A DNA stretch of 64,000 nt, taken from NCBI RefSeq assembly GCF_002836255.1, contig NZ_PJAU01000054.1, positions 248,001 through 312,000 on the forward strand, in the 5' to 3' direction. Each line of letters begins with the position of its first letter. Position 1 is the first letter of the stretch. The stretch comes from Colwellia sp. 75C3 (lineage in GTDB: Bacteria; Pseudomonadota; Gammaproteobacteria; Enterobacterales; Alteromonadaceae). Both the position numbers and the translations under genes were made by a program. Of the stretch, positions 1 through 8,775 are shown piece after piece. A model generated the notes under the pieces. That model searched no databases. It was not told the origin of the DNA and saw only the letters and a list, made by a program, of their open reading frames with translations.

Positions 1-204
1 ACTAAAAGTGAGTAATGATAGAACGGCAACTAAGACAATATTTGCATGAGGAATAGTACCGCGCTTACCCGGAGAGTTGAGATGCCGAACAATAAAAATG
101 ATGGCAAAAAATGCGGCAAGCATACCTGGTTCGAAATATTGTAAACCGAAATACACCGCTAAAGGATAGGTTATGAGTAGAAGAGCCAATAACGTGTTTT
201 TCAT
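1..204 (-). CDS. Small integral membrane protein, 3' end outside window (aryl-polyene cluster type)
   Basis: An open frame starts with ATG at 204 and runs off the left edge; 68 codons are visible. The product begins MKNTLLALLLITYPLAVYFG and has hydrophobic stretches at about residues 3-20, 28-40 and 55-68, so it is an inner-membrane protein. It resembles the COG4648-type membrane proteins found in aryl-polyene clusters, and it lies just downstream of two acyl carrier protein genes on the same strand. The family call rests mainly on this context. The function is unknown; a role in polyene assembly or transport is inference. Confidence 0.6.
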   Translation of the reverse strand, partial: MKNTLLALLLITYPLAVYFGLQYFEPGMLAAFFAIIFIVRHLNSPGKRGTIPHANIVLVAVLSLLTFS

Positions 205-283
205 AATTTTTAACTAAGGTGCTTCAAATAGGAAGTATTAAATTACCGCTAACACGTTAATAGGTTAGCGGTTTGCCGATCAG

Positions 284-526
284 TTAATCTAATAATTTTT
301 TGATAGCAACGATGACATCTTCAACAGTACGAACTTGTTTAAAGTCATCCGGTTCGATTTTTTTGCCCGTTTGCTCTCTTAATTTAACAACAAGATCAAC
401 GGCATCAATACTATCTAAATCGAGATCTTCATATAAATTAGCTTTAAGCGTTATATCTTCAGCTTCAACTTCAAAAGCTTCTTCTAAGATATTGCTAAGC
501 ATGGTAAATAGTTGTTCATTTGTCAT
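284..526 (-). CDS. Acyl carrier protein (aryl-polyene type)
   Basis: An acidic protein of about 80 residues with the phosphopantetheine attachment motif DLDSIDAVDL; the Ser of DSID is the expected 4'-phosphopantetheine site. It would carry the growing acyl/polyene chain as a thioester in the cytoplasm. The ATG at 526 is chosen because AAGTGAG lies 7 nt upstream. A GTG at 538, directly after the stop of the upstream ACP gene, would add four residues. It is the second of two back-to-back ACPs, as is usual in aryl-polyene and flexirubin clusters. It is not the housekeeping AcpP: the motif and context differ. Confidence 0.88.
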   Translation of the reverse strand: MTNEQLFTMLSNILEEAFEVEAEDITLKANLYEDLDLDSIDAVDLVVKLREQTGKKIEPDDFKQVRTVEDVIVAIKKLLD

Positions 527-538
527 AACATTACTCAC

Positions 539-796
539 TTAAGTACGACTCTCAGCAATAAATTCACATAAGGTTTTTACTGAATAAAAGTGTTTTTTAC
601 TATCATCAGAATTATTGTCTATTTTTACGTCATAGGCTTTTTTAATTGCAACACCTAGTTCTAAGGCATCAATAGAGTCTAAACCTAAACCATCAATAAA
701 AAGGGCATCTTCATAATCAATATCTGCCGGCTCGATGTCTTCGAGATCTAAGGTCTCAATAATTAACTGTTTTACTTCTTCACTTAAATTATTCAT
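539..796 (-). CDS. Acyl carrier protein (aryl-polyene type)
   Basis: An 85-residue acidic protein with the motif LGLDSIDALELGVAI around residues 36-50; the Ser of DSID is the predicted phosphopantetheine site. It ends at the nucleotide before the GTG alternative start of the next ACP gene, so the two are translationally linked. Paired ACPs with divergent sequences are common in aryl-polyene clusters, where one may serve the starter unit and the other elongation. Which is which cannot be told from sequence. Confidence 0.88.
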   Translation of the reverse strand: MNNLSEEVKQLIIETLDLEDIEPADIDYEDALFIDGLGLDSIDALELGVAIKKAYDVKIDNNSDDSKKHFYSVKTLCEFIAESRT

Positions 797-834
797 GTTC
801 CAACTATTCCTTTAACAACTTTAAATTAATATGA

Positions 835-1587
835 CTAGCTTGCTGCTCGACTCAATTGCCATGAGTGGCGCTTACTATTAACATTAACTTCTTTACTGCT
901 ACTGTAATAAAAATTTAAAAAATCTAAAACCTGCATGCGCTGATTTTCTGTTTGTACTTTATCTTTATCGCTTTCTTGCTTAGCTTGCAAAGCCAAGGTA
1001 TAGACTTCATCCCCCTTACCTGCAGGCTCTAATAAAAGCGCACAGGCTATAGCGACTTCATCTTGAGCAATATACTGTTGGTATATTTCAGGTACCAGCG
1101 TTTCAGTGAAAACCACTAACACTTGCGAATACTCGTTAGCTGAAAGCTTACATAATGCATCGATAATGGCAGTAAAAAAAGTATCTTCACCTGCCGACAC
1201 TGCCGTTAACGGTGCTTTATTACCGGTATAAATGCTAAATAAGCCACCCACAGCATTATGAACAGACAAACCAAACTGTGTCGGTGATAAGTCTTCTTTT
1301 GCGGCAACATCACTAATCAACTTACTCGTTTTAGCCAGATCACCATGGCGAGAAGCAAAAACACTTGGTACCGACATTAAACACTCATCGGCCGCACTTA
1401 ACGCGCAATGTAAAGCCAATTTAGCAAAAGGACTCAACCGACGACGCTGCATAGCAGGTATTTGCTTCAACGCAGGTAACTCTTGCGAATCACTAAGTGA
1501 CAATTCACCTTGAGCATAGCTTTGCCAATCTTGAGTGGTCGTTAAACCTCCCCCCCAAGCAACACATTGTTTAATGGAAAAATCCAA
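835..1587 (-). CDS. Beta-ketoacyl synthase-like protein (N-terminal-type KS domain), probably non-catalytic
   Basis: A 250-residue protein of the 'ketoacyl synthase, N-terminal-like' kind seen in aryl-polyene clusters. The region around residues 108-140 (LSVHNAVGGLFSIYTG, then TAVSAGED) aligns by eye with the ketosynthase segment that normally carries the active-site Cys, but that Cys is missing (TAVS in place of TACS). It may act as a chain-length-factor-like partner of a catalytic ketosynthase rather than condense on its own. The start codon is TTG at 1587; no in-frame ATG is better placed. It is 38 bp upstream of the two ACP genes, so likely co-transcribed with them. Confidence 0.75.
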   Translation of the reverse strand: MDFSIKQCVAWGGGLTTTQDWQSYAQGELSLSDSQELPALKQIPAMQRRRLSPFAKLALHCALSAADECLMSVPSVFASRHGDLAKTSKLISDVAAKEDLSPTQFGLSVHNAVGGLFSIYTGNKAPLTAVSAGEDTFFTAIIDALCKLSANEYSQVLVVFTETLVPEIYQQYIAQDEVAIACALLLEPAGKGDEVYTLALQAKQESDKDKVQTENQRMQVLDFLNFYYSSSKEVNVNSKRHSWQLSRAAS

Positions 1588-2017
1588 GCTAAAGCACTCT
1601 TTAAAACCGCGACAAAATATGGCTAAGAATTTTACCTAAGCCAGCATGCCTATTCAAGTTAAAAGCCTCTTTTAGCGCAAGATAAATACATATTCCACTA
1701 ATTTACTTACAATTAAGGCTTAATTGCTGTACTTAAGTTTCATTATTATTACTAAAAAATGTACACTTTGTTGCTGTATTTCTTTCAGGTCTTGGCATAT
1801 CTTGTATTGGACATTGTTCCAAGCAATATTATTTACATGAAAAATAGCATTGTTCAAGGTGAAAAGTGAGTGAGTTCTAAATAAAACAAGTATATATATT
1901 CACTAAGTTAAACTACACTTAAATAAGCTTATTCGCACTTCAATTCCAATATGTTTCTTCCCTCTCAGCGAGATTTAAAAGGTTTAGAAACAAGCTATTA
2001 TTAAAAATGAGAAAAGA
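1588..2017. promoter_or_regulatory. 430-bp divergent intergenic region
   Basis: AT-rich spacer between the minus-strand ketosynthase/ACP genes and the plus-strand GGDEF gene; it must hold both promoters. A palindrome TTGGA-N6-TCCAA lies at 1807-1822, and its CATTGTTC core recurs as a direct copy near 1849. These could be operator half-sites. No coding potential seen. Confidence 0.35.
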
Positions 2018-3964
2018 GTGATTAGAGATTTAGATAGACTAAATAATATTCCAGAGTTCCCTAAACATAGCCCTACTAACCATTTCAATTGGGTCTTAGT
2101 TTTTCTACTCGTTCTTATGCTTGCTGTTAGCGGGCAATCTGCTGCATTAACCGTTCACCCTGTTTGGCTGCAAGAATCACTTACTAAAGCAGACAAACTT
2201 AATGATAAAAATCCTACTCTAGCACTTGAATTTACCCAAGACTTATTTAACCAGCACCAAAATAAATTAAGCTCTTCGGGTAAAGCTGCGTTATTTTATA
2301 GACTAGCTGCATATCAATATTACTTAGGAAATATTACCGAAGCCCTAAAACATATCGATCAGTTCTATGCATTATCTCCCGATTTAAGCAGTAAGGATGG
2401 CATATCATTATTGCTTATTCATGGCGGTGTACTTGATGGACTAGGTAAATCGAAGCAAGCAATGGATTTGTATTTACACGCAGAAAAGAATGCAAGAGCC
2501 ACAGAAAATAAAAAATTACTCGCTGAGTCTTATAGTTCAATTGCCTATTGGTATTCTGGTAACCATAACGATAGTGAGGCAATAAAGTATTATCATAAAG
2601 CCTATTTATACCTAAAAGATTTAGGTGACGAATTAGATCTAGCGTATTTAAAAATACAAATGTCTAGCGCATACTCCTATATTCATGACAATGAAAAAGC
2701 GATGAGCTTGGCACAAGAAGCCATTGATTACTTCCATCAACATGAATATTATTTTGACGAACTCTTTGCTCATAATACCCTAGCCAAAAATCAAATGGCA
2801 ATAAAGGATTTCGATGGTGCCATTAACACTTACCAACGCGTTATAGAGTTATCAGAGCAAGAAGGTCAAGAGAACCTAATAGACATCGCTTACTTAGGTT
2901 TAGCCAAAGCTTACCAGCGGAAAAAAGACAATAATAAGGCGCGTCATTACTTTTCTTTATACCAAAAAGTACACGCATACTCTGATAGTCCTTTTGCTCA
3001 AATTGATGACTTATTTCTCAGCGCATTAATTGCGTTTTCTGACAAAGATATTGCATTAGCCCAGAAAAATATAAAACAAGCCGAAGCCATTTTATCTCTC
3101 TTAGAAAAAGAAACCGTGCTCTCTTGGTACATTCAAGTATTAGATCTAAAGGCTGATATCGCAGTATTTAACCAAGACTACCAAAACGCTTATCAATACC
3201 AAAAAGAAGCACGTAAGTTGTTTAGCAGCTACCAAAATAACGAACGAGAAAAAGTACGTTCAAAATATAAAGTGATGTTTGATACCGACCAAGCACTGTT
3301 AAAAAACCAACTACTTGAACGCGATAAACTATTAGATAAGGCGGAACTTGAAAACGCGGCACAACAACAGAAATTACAAACATTACTTACCGTGGTAATT
3401 TCCTTACTTGCTCTTGGTTTAATATTCTTTATTTACCGACAACGTATAAATAGTGAAAGACTACACAAATTAGCCAATACCGATATGCTAACGGAACTAG
3501 CTAACCGACGTTGCACCTTTATCTATGCTGAAAGTATGCTAGCTCAAGCAAAGAAGTATAAACAAAACTTTGCCATTATCATTTTCGATATTGATCATTT
3601 TAAAAAAATCAATGATACCTATGGACATCCTGCTGGGGATATTGCTTTAAAGGACATTGCCAGTGTCGCTAATGAATATGTTAGAAACAACGATATATTA
3701 GGCAGAATTGGTGGCGAAGAGTTCTTAGTAATACTACCTAATACCTCTTCAAAACAGGCCTATGAAATCGCAGAACGGATCAGAAAAGCGATTGATAAAA
3801 AGGATATTATTCTGGGTGAAAAGGTAGTCAACATCTCGGCAAGTTTTGGAATCTCTCAGTTAGCGCAAAATCAGTCAAACTTTAATCAAATATTTCATGA
3901 AGCCGATATTGCGCTGTATCAAGCGAAAAATAGCGGTAGAAACTGTATTTCACTAGCGGGTTAA
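2018..3964 (+). CDS. TPR-repeat diguanylate cyclase, membrane-anchored
   Basis: A 648-residue protein. A hydrophobic segment at about residues 25-42 is a signal anchor or signal peptide. It is followed by tetratricopeptide-like helical repeats to about residue 400, a coiled-coil stretch, a second membrane helix (LLTVVISLLALGLIFFIY, about 455-475) and a C-terminal GGDEF domain. The active-site motif is intact (GGEEF in RIGGEEFLVILP), so it should make c-di-GMP from two GTP. The TPR part is predicted to be periplasmic and to sense a protein partner or ligand. The start is GTG at 2018, preceded by GAGAAAAGAG. It stands alone between pigment-cluster genes; no operon partner is seen. Confidence 0.88.
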   Translation: MIRDLDRLNNIPEFPKHSPTNHFNWVLVFLLVLMLAVSGQSAALTVHPVWLQESLTKADKLNDKNPTLALEFTQDLFNQHQNKLSSSGKAALFYRLAAYQYYLGNITEALKHIDQFYALSPDLSSKDGISLLLIHGGVLDGLGKSKQAMDLYLHAEKNARATENKKLLAESYSSIAYWYSGNHNDSEAIKYYHKAYLYLKDLGDELDLAYLKIQMSSAYSYIHDNEKAMSLAQEAIDYFHQHEYYFDELFAHNTLAKNQMAIKDFDGAINTYQRVIELSEQEGQENLIDIAYLGLAKAYQRKKDNNKARHYFSLYQKVHAYSDSPFAQIDDLFLSALIAFSDKDIALAQKNIKQAEAILSLLEKETVLSWYIQVLDLKADIAVFNQDYQNAYQYQKEARKLFSSYQNNEREKVRSKYKVMFDTDQALLKNQLLERDKLLDKAELENAAQQQKLQTLLTVVISLLALGLIFFIYRQRINSERLHKLANTDMLTELANRRCTFIYAESMLAQAKKYKQNFAIIIFDIDHFKKINDTYGHPAGDIALKDIASVANEYVRNNDILGRIGGEEFLVILPNTSSKQAYEIAERIRKAIDKKDIILGEKVVNISASFGISQLAQNQSNFNQIFHEADIALYQAKNSGRNCISLAG

Positions 3965-4011
3965 TTACAGCTGTTATTTAAACCTTAATTAGCCACTCTA
4001 TACTTAAAATA

Positions 4012-4043
4012 AGAGATTCCCGATTAAAAAGTCGGGAATGACA
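4012..4043. repeat. Dispersed hairpin repeat (ATTCCCGA/TCGGGAAT)
   Basis: An inverted repeat with arms at 4016-4023 and 4032-4039 and an 8-nt loop, of the GAGATTCCCG...CGGGAATGAC type dispersed in many gammaproteobacteria. It lies between the 3' ends of two converging genes and has no U-tract, so it is more a repeat or mRNA-stabilising hairpin than a classical terminator. Confidence 0.5.
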
Positions 4044-4081
4044 ATGGTTTGGATTGTTGATTAAATGCCTGCTGACCTGAC

Positions 4082-4936
4082 TTAATGTTTTATCAAGTCA
4101 CTAAAGCTTATCTCTTTTATTAACTTTTGTTTAGCACCATAAGCAATGCGATGAGTGCCGTGACAACGGGCACAGGCTAATACAGCTAAAGTACCAAGAT
4201 CTCGCCCTTGTTCTTTCGCAGTACCTGACTCTAATGACTGCTTTAAACTACTGAGTGTTTTTTTCATGGTTTCACTAGGATAAGGTTTGCGATCTTTTTT
4301 ATGACAATCAACACAAGTCTCTCCTAATATTGTCATGCCATCATTAAGGCTAACTAAAGATGATAGTGCTAATGGTTTATTGCCATCTTGCGCTGAAATT
4401 TTTATCTGGTTTACTTGCCTTGTTAACGTATCCATATGATCAACAAAACTCAGTTCAGAGCTAATCTGAATTTTTGAAAAGTCTGGCGTTCTATAGGTCA
4501 AAGCAGTGATGGCTTGATAATCATCATGGCAAGAATCACAGCTTTGCTGCAAGATTTTATGCTGAACTAATACCGATGCATAATCCTTCTGTTCACTGGC
4601 ATTACGCAACTCTGCTGCAGTACTCACAGCTAATTTTTTTTGCCAACTTGGCACCATCTCGGCAATTTTAAGATAATGTTCATTAAGCTGCTCTGCCCAT
4701 TTATTCATGTGTTCAGCATCTTGATTTTTAGCATAAAACTCAACAGCCTGCATTTCACGGCGAAGTTTAAACATATTATGTAGCCAAACTTGGCGCTTAT
4801 TTTCAGGTTTATACCATTGTGCCAATTCAGTAGGCGGAGTTTTAACTAACTGAGCTTTATCTTGGTGCTTATAAATTAGCCCTGCAGCGACTAACAGGAT
4901 AACTATTTGTAAAATAATGAAATAACGCCAACGCAT
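4082..4936 (-). CDS. Membrane-anchored tri-heme c-type cytochrome-like protein
   Basis: A 284-residue protein with one N-terminal membrane helix (IILQIVILLVAAGLIY, residues 7-22) and three CxxCH heme-attachment motifs: CDSCH and CVDCH in the middle and CARCH near the C-terminus. The rest should lie in the periplasm as a multiheme electron carrier or heme sensor. The segment before the first motif looks helical, like a cytochrome c' or nitrate-sensor fold, but that is only an impression. Maturation would need the Ccm system. It lies alone between the GGDEF gene and a small outer-membrane protein gene, and no reductase is adjacent. The substrate is unknown. Confidence 0.72.
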   Translation of the reverse strand: MRWRYFIILQIVILLVAAGLIYKHQDKAQLVKTPPTELAQWYKPENKRQVWLHNMFKLRREMQAVEFYAKNQDAEHMNKWAEQLNEHYLKIAEMVPSWQKKLAVSTAAELRNASEQKDYASVLVQHKILQQSCDSCHDDYQAITALTYRTPDFSKIQISSELSFVDHMDTLTRQVNQIKISAQDGNKPLALSSLVSLNDGMTILGETCVDCHKKDRKPYPSETMKKTLSSLKQSLESGTAKEQGRDLGTLAVLACARCHGTHRIAYGAKQKLIKEISFSDLIKH

Positions 4937-5008
4937 AACTAAGCACTCTGTTTTATTTGATAAGTACTAGTGTATTTTAAATAAAATGAATGGTTATTGA
5001 TTTGGCAT

Positions 5009-5039
5009 AAAAAAAGAGCCTTAAGGCTCTTTTTTTTTA
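5009..5039. terminator. Intrinsic terminator, bidirectional
   Basis: Perfect stem AGAGCCTTAAGGCTCT with A-tract on one side and T-tract on the other. It lies 32 bp past the stop of the 5071-5466 gene and would insulate it from the cytochrome gene. Confidence 0.85.
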
Positions 5040-5070
5040 TCGACACATTAACTCAAATAGGCTGAGTAAA

Positions 5071-5466
5071 TTAGAATGCGAAACGTACACCAATGGCGCC
5101 ATCAACATTAAATTTAAAGCCATCATCAAAATCTGCAACAGGCTGTACTTGCCCATATAAATCCCAGCCTTTAGCAAAGTACCAAGAAACACCTACTGGG
5201 GCACGCATACCAAAACCGTTATCCCAACCAGCCCAGCCACCACCAGAAACATACCAAGATAATGGTGTTTCATTATCAAACGTCCCCGTTTTAACTAAGT
5301 AATCAACGGCAAAACCACTATCACCTAAGACGATATTATAGCGGTCAATTTGAGCAACCAGACTTAAGTCCATATCAAGGGCAACACCAACTTTTACATC
5401 GGCTTGAGCAAGGTTCGATAAAAGTATTGAAAGCATTAACATGCTTACGAATATAATTTTTTTCAT
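5071..5466 (-). CDS. Small secreted outer-membrane beta-barrel-like protein
   Basis: 131 residues. A clear signal peptide (MKKIIFVSMLMLSILLSNLAQA, cut after AQA, residue 22) is followed by alternating hydrophobic/polar strands and ends in the aromatic residue Phe (GVRFAF), as in proteins inserted by the BAM complex. A mature length of about 109 residues is short for a barrel (about eight short strands). No named family is recognised. The RBS AGGA is 7 nt before the ATG. It sits downstream of the ketosynthase gene, but the gap and its own terminator suggest a separate unit. Confidence 0.65.
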   Translation of the reverse strand: MKKIIFVSMLMLSILLSNLAQADVKVGVALDMDLSLVAQIDRYNIVLGDSGFAVDYLVKTGTFDNETPLSWYVSGGGWAGWDNGFGMRAPVGVSWYFAKGWDLYGQVQPVADFDDGFKFNVDGAIGVRFAF

Positions 5467-5510
5467 TTTAAATCCTACGTTTAAATGATTTTCTAATAAA
5501 GCTGACGCTA

Positions 5511-7286
5511 TTATAAAGCTTTTTGTTTAAACAAGCTTACTGCGCATTGACTAATGTCTTCATTTTGTTGCCAATGCACCAAAATAGCATAATCAACGAT
5601 GCCTAATGCTAAGTCAGTTTTTGCTAGTTTTTGTGTTCGTTCTATTGCCTCACTACTTGCCCCAGTAAATAAGTTAACACCCCGAATATTAAACTGTTTT
5701 GCTAAATAAAAATTAGCTGAGTTTCCTACACTGGAAATAAAATCTAACGGCCTAACGTCTTCGCCTTCTTCAATGCTGAGTACCAATGACTGTAATAACG
5801 CTACCGAAAAATAATCCCCAACACCGTACAAACCTAATTGATTTTTATCAAGATTTAACGACTTAACTTGCTCGTTTTCAAATAAATCATGTAACGCTTG
5901 TAATGCAATCAGAGTGAAGGAATCCATACGCCTGACTTCAAAACCTGTTAATTGCTTAACTTGTTTTCTTAATACTTTAGCGCTGAGTTTAGCGTCATAT
6001 TCAACAAAATTTTGTGCAATAACATCTATGTCCACATCAAGATTTACCTTACTGTGAGCATTAGGTTTATCTATCGACATAACAGTATTTTGAGCGGTTA
6101 AATTCTTCAAAACAAAAGCCGCATTATTACCACCAAATCCACAATGATTGGCAAGGATATAATCAATGTTCTTAAATGATTGCTGTGCTGAAACAAAAGT
6201 AAGTAAATGACCCGTCGACGCTTCTGTATTATGTTTTTTACTGCTTTTGTCAATAACGTCTTGGTCTAACGATTGCACATAATCTGGTACTGGCATAATA
6301 TCTTGTTTAACTAAATCAACAAGTAACGCCAACTCTAAAACACCACAAGCTCCGAGAGTATGCCCAATAAAAGGTTTTAATGCTAAGGCAGGCGTTTTTT
6401 TACCAAAAACACGTTCAAGTGCATTCGCCTCAGCCTGATCGCTTGCAAGAGAAGCAGTTCCGTGTGCTTTAATCAATTGAATATTTTGAGCCGTTATTCC
6501 TGATAATTTTATCGATTTCACTATCACTTCGCTAATTTTAGAGCCATCTTCTTCCGTGGTTGTTAAGCTATAACTATCACAAGAAGAATAACCATCCATT
6601 ATCGCTAAGCAACACTCATCATTGGCTTGATTTGACAAAAGTAACGCGCCGACACCTTCACCTAAAACCATGCCATCGCGGTGTTTTGAAAAAGCATGTA
6701 AACCTTGTTCAGAAAGTAATTCTAATGAATTAAAGCCTTTTAACGTTAATTGATTATAAAACTCACAACCAATGACTAATGCTGTTTTTACTTCGCCTGT
6801 TCTCACCAAGCGTGTCGCATAAATAAGTGCGTTACTGCTTGACGTGCACGCGGTGCTAAAGGTGAAATGTAAGTCATTTAAACCATATTTTTTAACTAAG
6901 TAGGCATTGATGCGGTCTAGTTTTGATAACCAAATAGCTTGATCGGACTGACTAACAACAGCACCAATATCCATCGACGATGAACCTAAAAAGAGGCTTG
7001 TGAGCGCTAGTTGTTCGACCGTTAAGGATTGCTCAGTAATCACTTGTTCAATAACCTCGGACAGCAGTTTATATATACGCTGGTAGCTTTCTTCTATTGG
7101 CGCCAGAGGTATCGCTTGATAATAACAATTAAGTGGTTGGGCAAGACGATGCAATGTTTGCCCGTTAGCGTAAGTTACTAAGTTCGCAGCCCCTTGTCCT
7201 AAAACACTTAATGATGCGCTGCCAATAATAAAAACAGGGGCAAGGGCTTGATTACCCACTAAGACAACTTTATTTATATCATGCAT
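5511..7286 (-). CDS. Beta-ketoacyl-ACP synthase fused to an inactive ketosynthase-like domain (aryl polyene)
   Basis: 591 residues. Residues 1-395 form a complete FabF-type ketosynthase: Cys147 in FSTACTSS, His275 in KAHGTAS and His309 in FIGHTLG give the Cys-His-His triad. Residues of about 425-591 look like a second, partial ketosynthase: SVGNSANF (519-526) followed by TGAS (541-544), where the nucleophile Cys should be but is not. This repeats, in one chain, the pairing of a catalytic KS with a chain-length-factor-like partner. FabF is about 410 residues, so the C-terminal extension is real extra mass. It follows an ACP gene by 24 bp and is probably the chain-elongating enzyme of the polyene. 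Confidence 0.85.
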   Translation of the reverse strand: MHDINKVVLVGNQALAPVFIIGSASLSVLGQGAANLVTYANGQTLHRLAQPLNCYYQAIPLAPIEESYQRIYKLLSEVIEQVITEQSLTVEQLALTSLFLGSSSMDIGAVVSQSDQAIWLSKLDRINAYLVKKYGLNDLHFTFSTACTSSSNALIYATRLVRTGEVKTALVIGCEFYNQLTLKGFNSLELLSEQGLHAFSKHRDGMVLGEGVGALLLSNQANDECCLAIMDGYSSCDSYSLTTTEEDGSKISEVIVKSIKLSGITAQNIQLIKAHGTASLASDQAEANALERVFGKKTPALALKPFIGHTLGACGVLELALLVDLVKQDIMPVPDYVQSLDQDVIDKSSKKHNTEASTGHLLTFVSAQQSFKNIDYILANHCGFGGNNAAFVLKNLTAQNTVMSIDKPNAHSKVNLDVDIDVIAQNFVEYDAKLSAKVLRKQVKQLTGFEVRRMDSFTLIALQALHDLFENEQVKSLNLDKNQLGLYGVGDYFSVALLQSLVLSIEEGEDVRPLDFISSVGNSANFYLAKQFNIRGVNLFTGASSEAIERTQKLAKTDLALGIVDYAILVHWQQNEDISQCAVSLFKQKAL

Positions 7287-7309
7287 ACTTTATCTGCTCT
7301 AAGCGATTA

Positions 7310-7618
7310 TTAGCTTTCACTAGTTTGGCTTTGACCTGCCAAAATTAATTCCGCAATGCTGGCAATTGATTGCAAGTGCTTACGTGTTTCTTTTGAGCCT
7401 TCAATACTGATAGCAAATTTTTTCTTCAATACTAGCGATAACTGCAATGCATCAAGTGAATCAAGTGCAATACGTGATTTACGACCAAACAGTAATTCAT
7501 CATCTAAAATATCACTCGGCTCAAAATCATCTTCCTTATCGCACTCTTCGATAATCAGTTTTTTTAATGCCAGCATGAGTTCTGCTTTGTTCACTTGTTC
7601 TAAAGAGTTTATGTCCAT
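7310..7618 (-). CDS. Acyl carrier protein
   Basis: A 102-residue ACP-like protein with the prosthetic-group motif ALDSLDALQLSL; Ser of DSLD is the likely phosphopantetheine site. It is longer than a normal ACP, with an acidic N-terminal helix and a Ser/Gln-rich tail. It overlaps the end of the ABC permease gene by 10 bp and is followed 24 bp later by the fused ketosynthase, so the three are almost certainly one transcript. It is the third ACP in this locus. Confidence 0.85.
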   Translation of the reverse strand: MDINSLEQVNKAELMLALKKLIIEECDKEDDFEPSDILDDELLFGRKSRIALDSLDALQLSLVLKKKFAISIEGSKETRKHLQSIASIAELILAGQSQTSES

Positions 7619-8775
7619 GACAACCTTTTTGTTTTGTAGTTAAAAATGATTAGAGCAGCAATAAAACAAATGCTACCAAAGCAGGTAAGTAATAATAAAT
7701 TGCTTGAAGCTTGCGTAAAAGTCGCGCCAGACAGCCCCTGTTTTAACAACTCTGACGACCAATACATAGGAGAGAAGCTAGCAATTTTCGCGAGGGCTTG
7801 TGGCATGATATCAATCGGTACCATAAAACCACTCAATGCAGCCAACAAGATATTAATGCCACCACCAAGTACAATGGCTTGTTCAAAGGTATTCACTAAA
7901 ACCGCTAACAAAAAGGCAAAACCAATGGCAGCAAAAATAATAAAAAAACCTGATAATACGTACAAGCTTGGACTATTGATTACTAATACCGCCTGCTCTG
8001 TCAGCCAAGGTACACATAAAAGCCCAACGACACTCAATAATATCCATTGAAATAAACTCACTACGCCATAAGACAGTGCCTTATTAAAAAAGTAATAATG
8101 ATTACTAATAGGGTAAGTTTGAATTCGCAGTAAAGTACCATTTTCTTTTTCTTTAATTAAGGTAGTAGAAATAGGTAAGACAATAAAATATAAACCAAAA
8201 ATAAGCCAAGAGGGAATGCTATACAAGGTTGGCGCATTAAATAATTGTTGCTCTTCATCTTGCGTAATTAAGTAATCAACACTGGCACTGGTATTAACTA
8301 AGGCTACTTTTTCAAGCAAAGGTAAGTCTTCATCAAAATCACCATTATCTTCCATATAAGCGTGCAGTTTTAGCTTAGATAACGCAACTTTAACCAACTC
8401 AACCACCATGGTACGGCTTTGTGGTGATAATTGCGGACTAAAATCTAATACCAACGTCCCTTCCCCTAGACGCATTAATAGGTTATCACTAAAACCGGCT
8501 TGTACCATCAATGAGGCATCAAATTTATCATCCATCTGATTAACACCTAAACCACTGCTTTTTATATAGTGTGCTAAGGTCGATAATTGTTCATCGTCAC
8601 ATTGGCTCTCACACTCTATGGCTATGTTTATTTTCTTCACTAAGTTTTCTTGTTGCTCGCCCATCGCTAAGGTCATGATAATCATAAAAGTAATAGGTAA
8701 TAAAATAAGCACCGCAAGGCTGTGTAAGTCATTAGCAATAATAATGGCTTCTTTTTTAACGCTCTGAATTAACAT
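7609..8775 (-). CDS. ABC-2 type transporter permease
   Basis: A 388-residue permease of the ABC-2 type. It has one N-terminal helix (residues 19-42), a large periplasmic loop of about 150 residues, then five or six helices from about residue 187 to the end. The segment around LIKEKENGTLLRIQTYPIS before the core helices is typical of ABC-2 permeases. With the ATPase encoded just upstream (7-bp overlap) it would export a lipid-like product, plausibly the aryl-polyene or dialkylresorcinol ester. The large periplasmic loop is as in YhhJ/YbhS-type exporters. Confidence 0.85.
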   Translation of the reverse strand: MLIQSVKKEAIIIANDLHSLAVLILLPITFMIIMTLAMGEQQENLVKKINIAIECESQCDDEQLSTLAHYIKSSGLGVNQMDDKFDASLMVQAGFSDNLLMRLGEGTLVLDFSPQLSPQSRTMVVELVKVALSKLKLHAYMEDNGDFDEDLPLLEKVALVNTSASVDYLITQDEEQQLFNAPTLYSIPSWLIFGLYFIVLPISTTLIKEKENGTLLRIQTYPISNHYYFFNKALSYGVVSLFQWILLSVVGLLCVPWLTEQAVLVINSPSLYVLSGFFIIFAAIGFAFLLAVLVNTFEQAIVLGGGINILLAALSGFMVPIDIMPQALAKIASFSPMYWSSELLKQGLSGATFTQASSNLLLLTCFGSICFIAALIIFNYKTKRLSWT

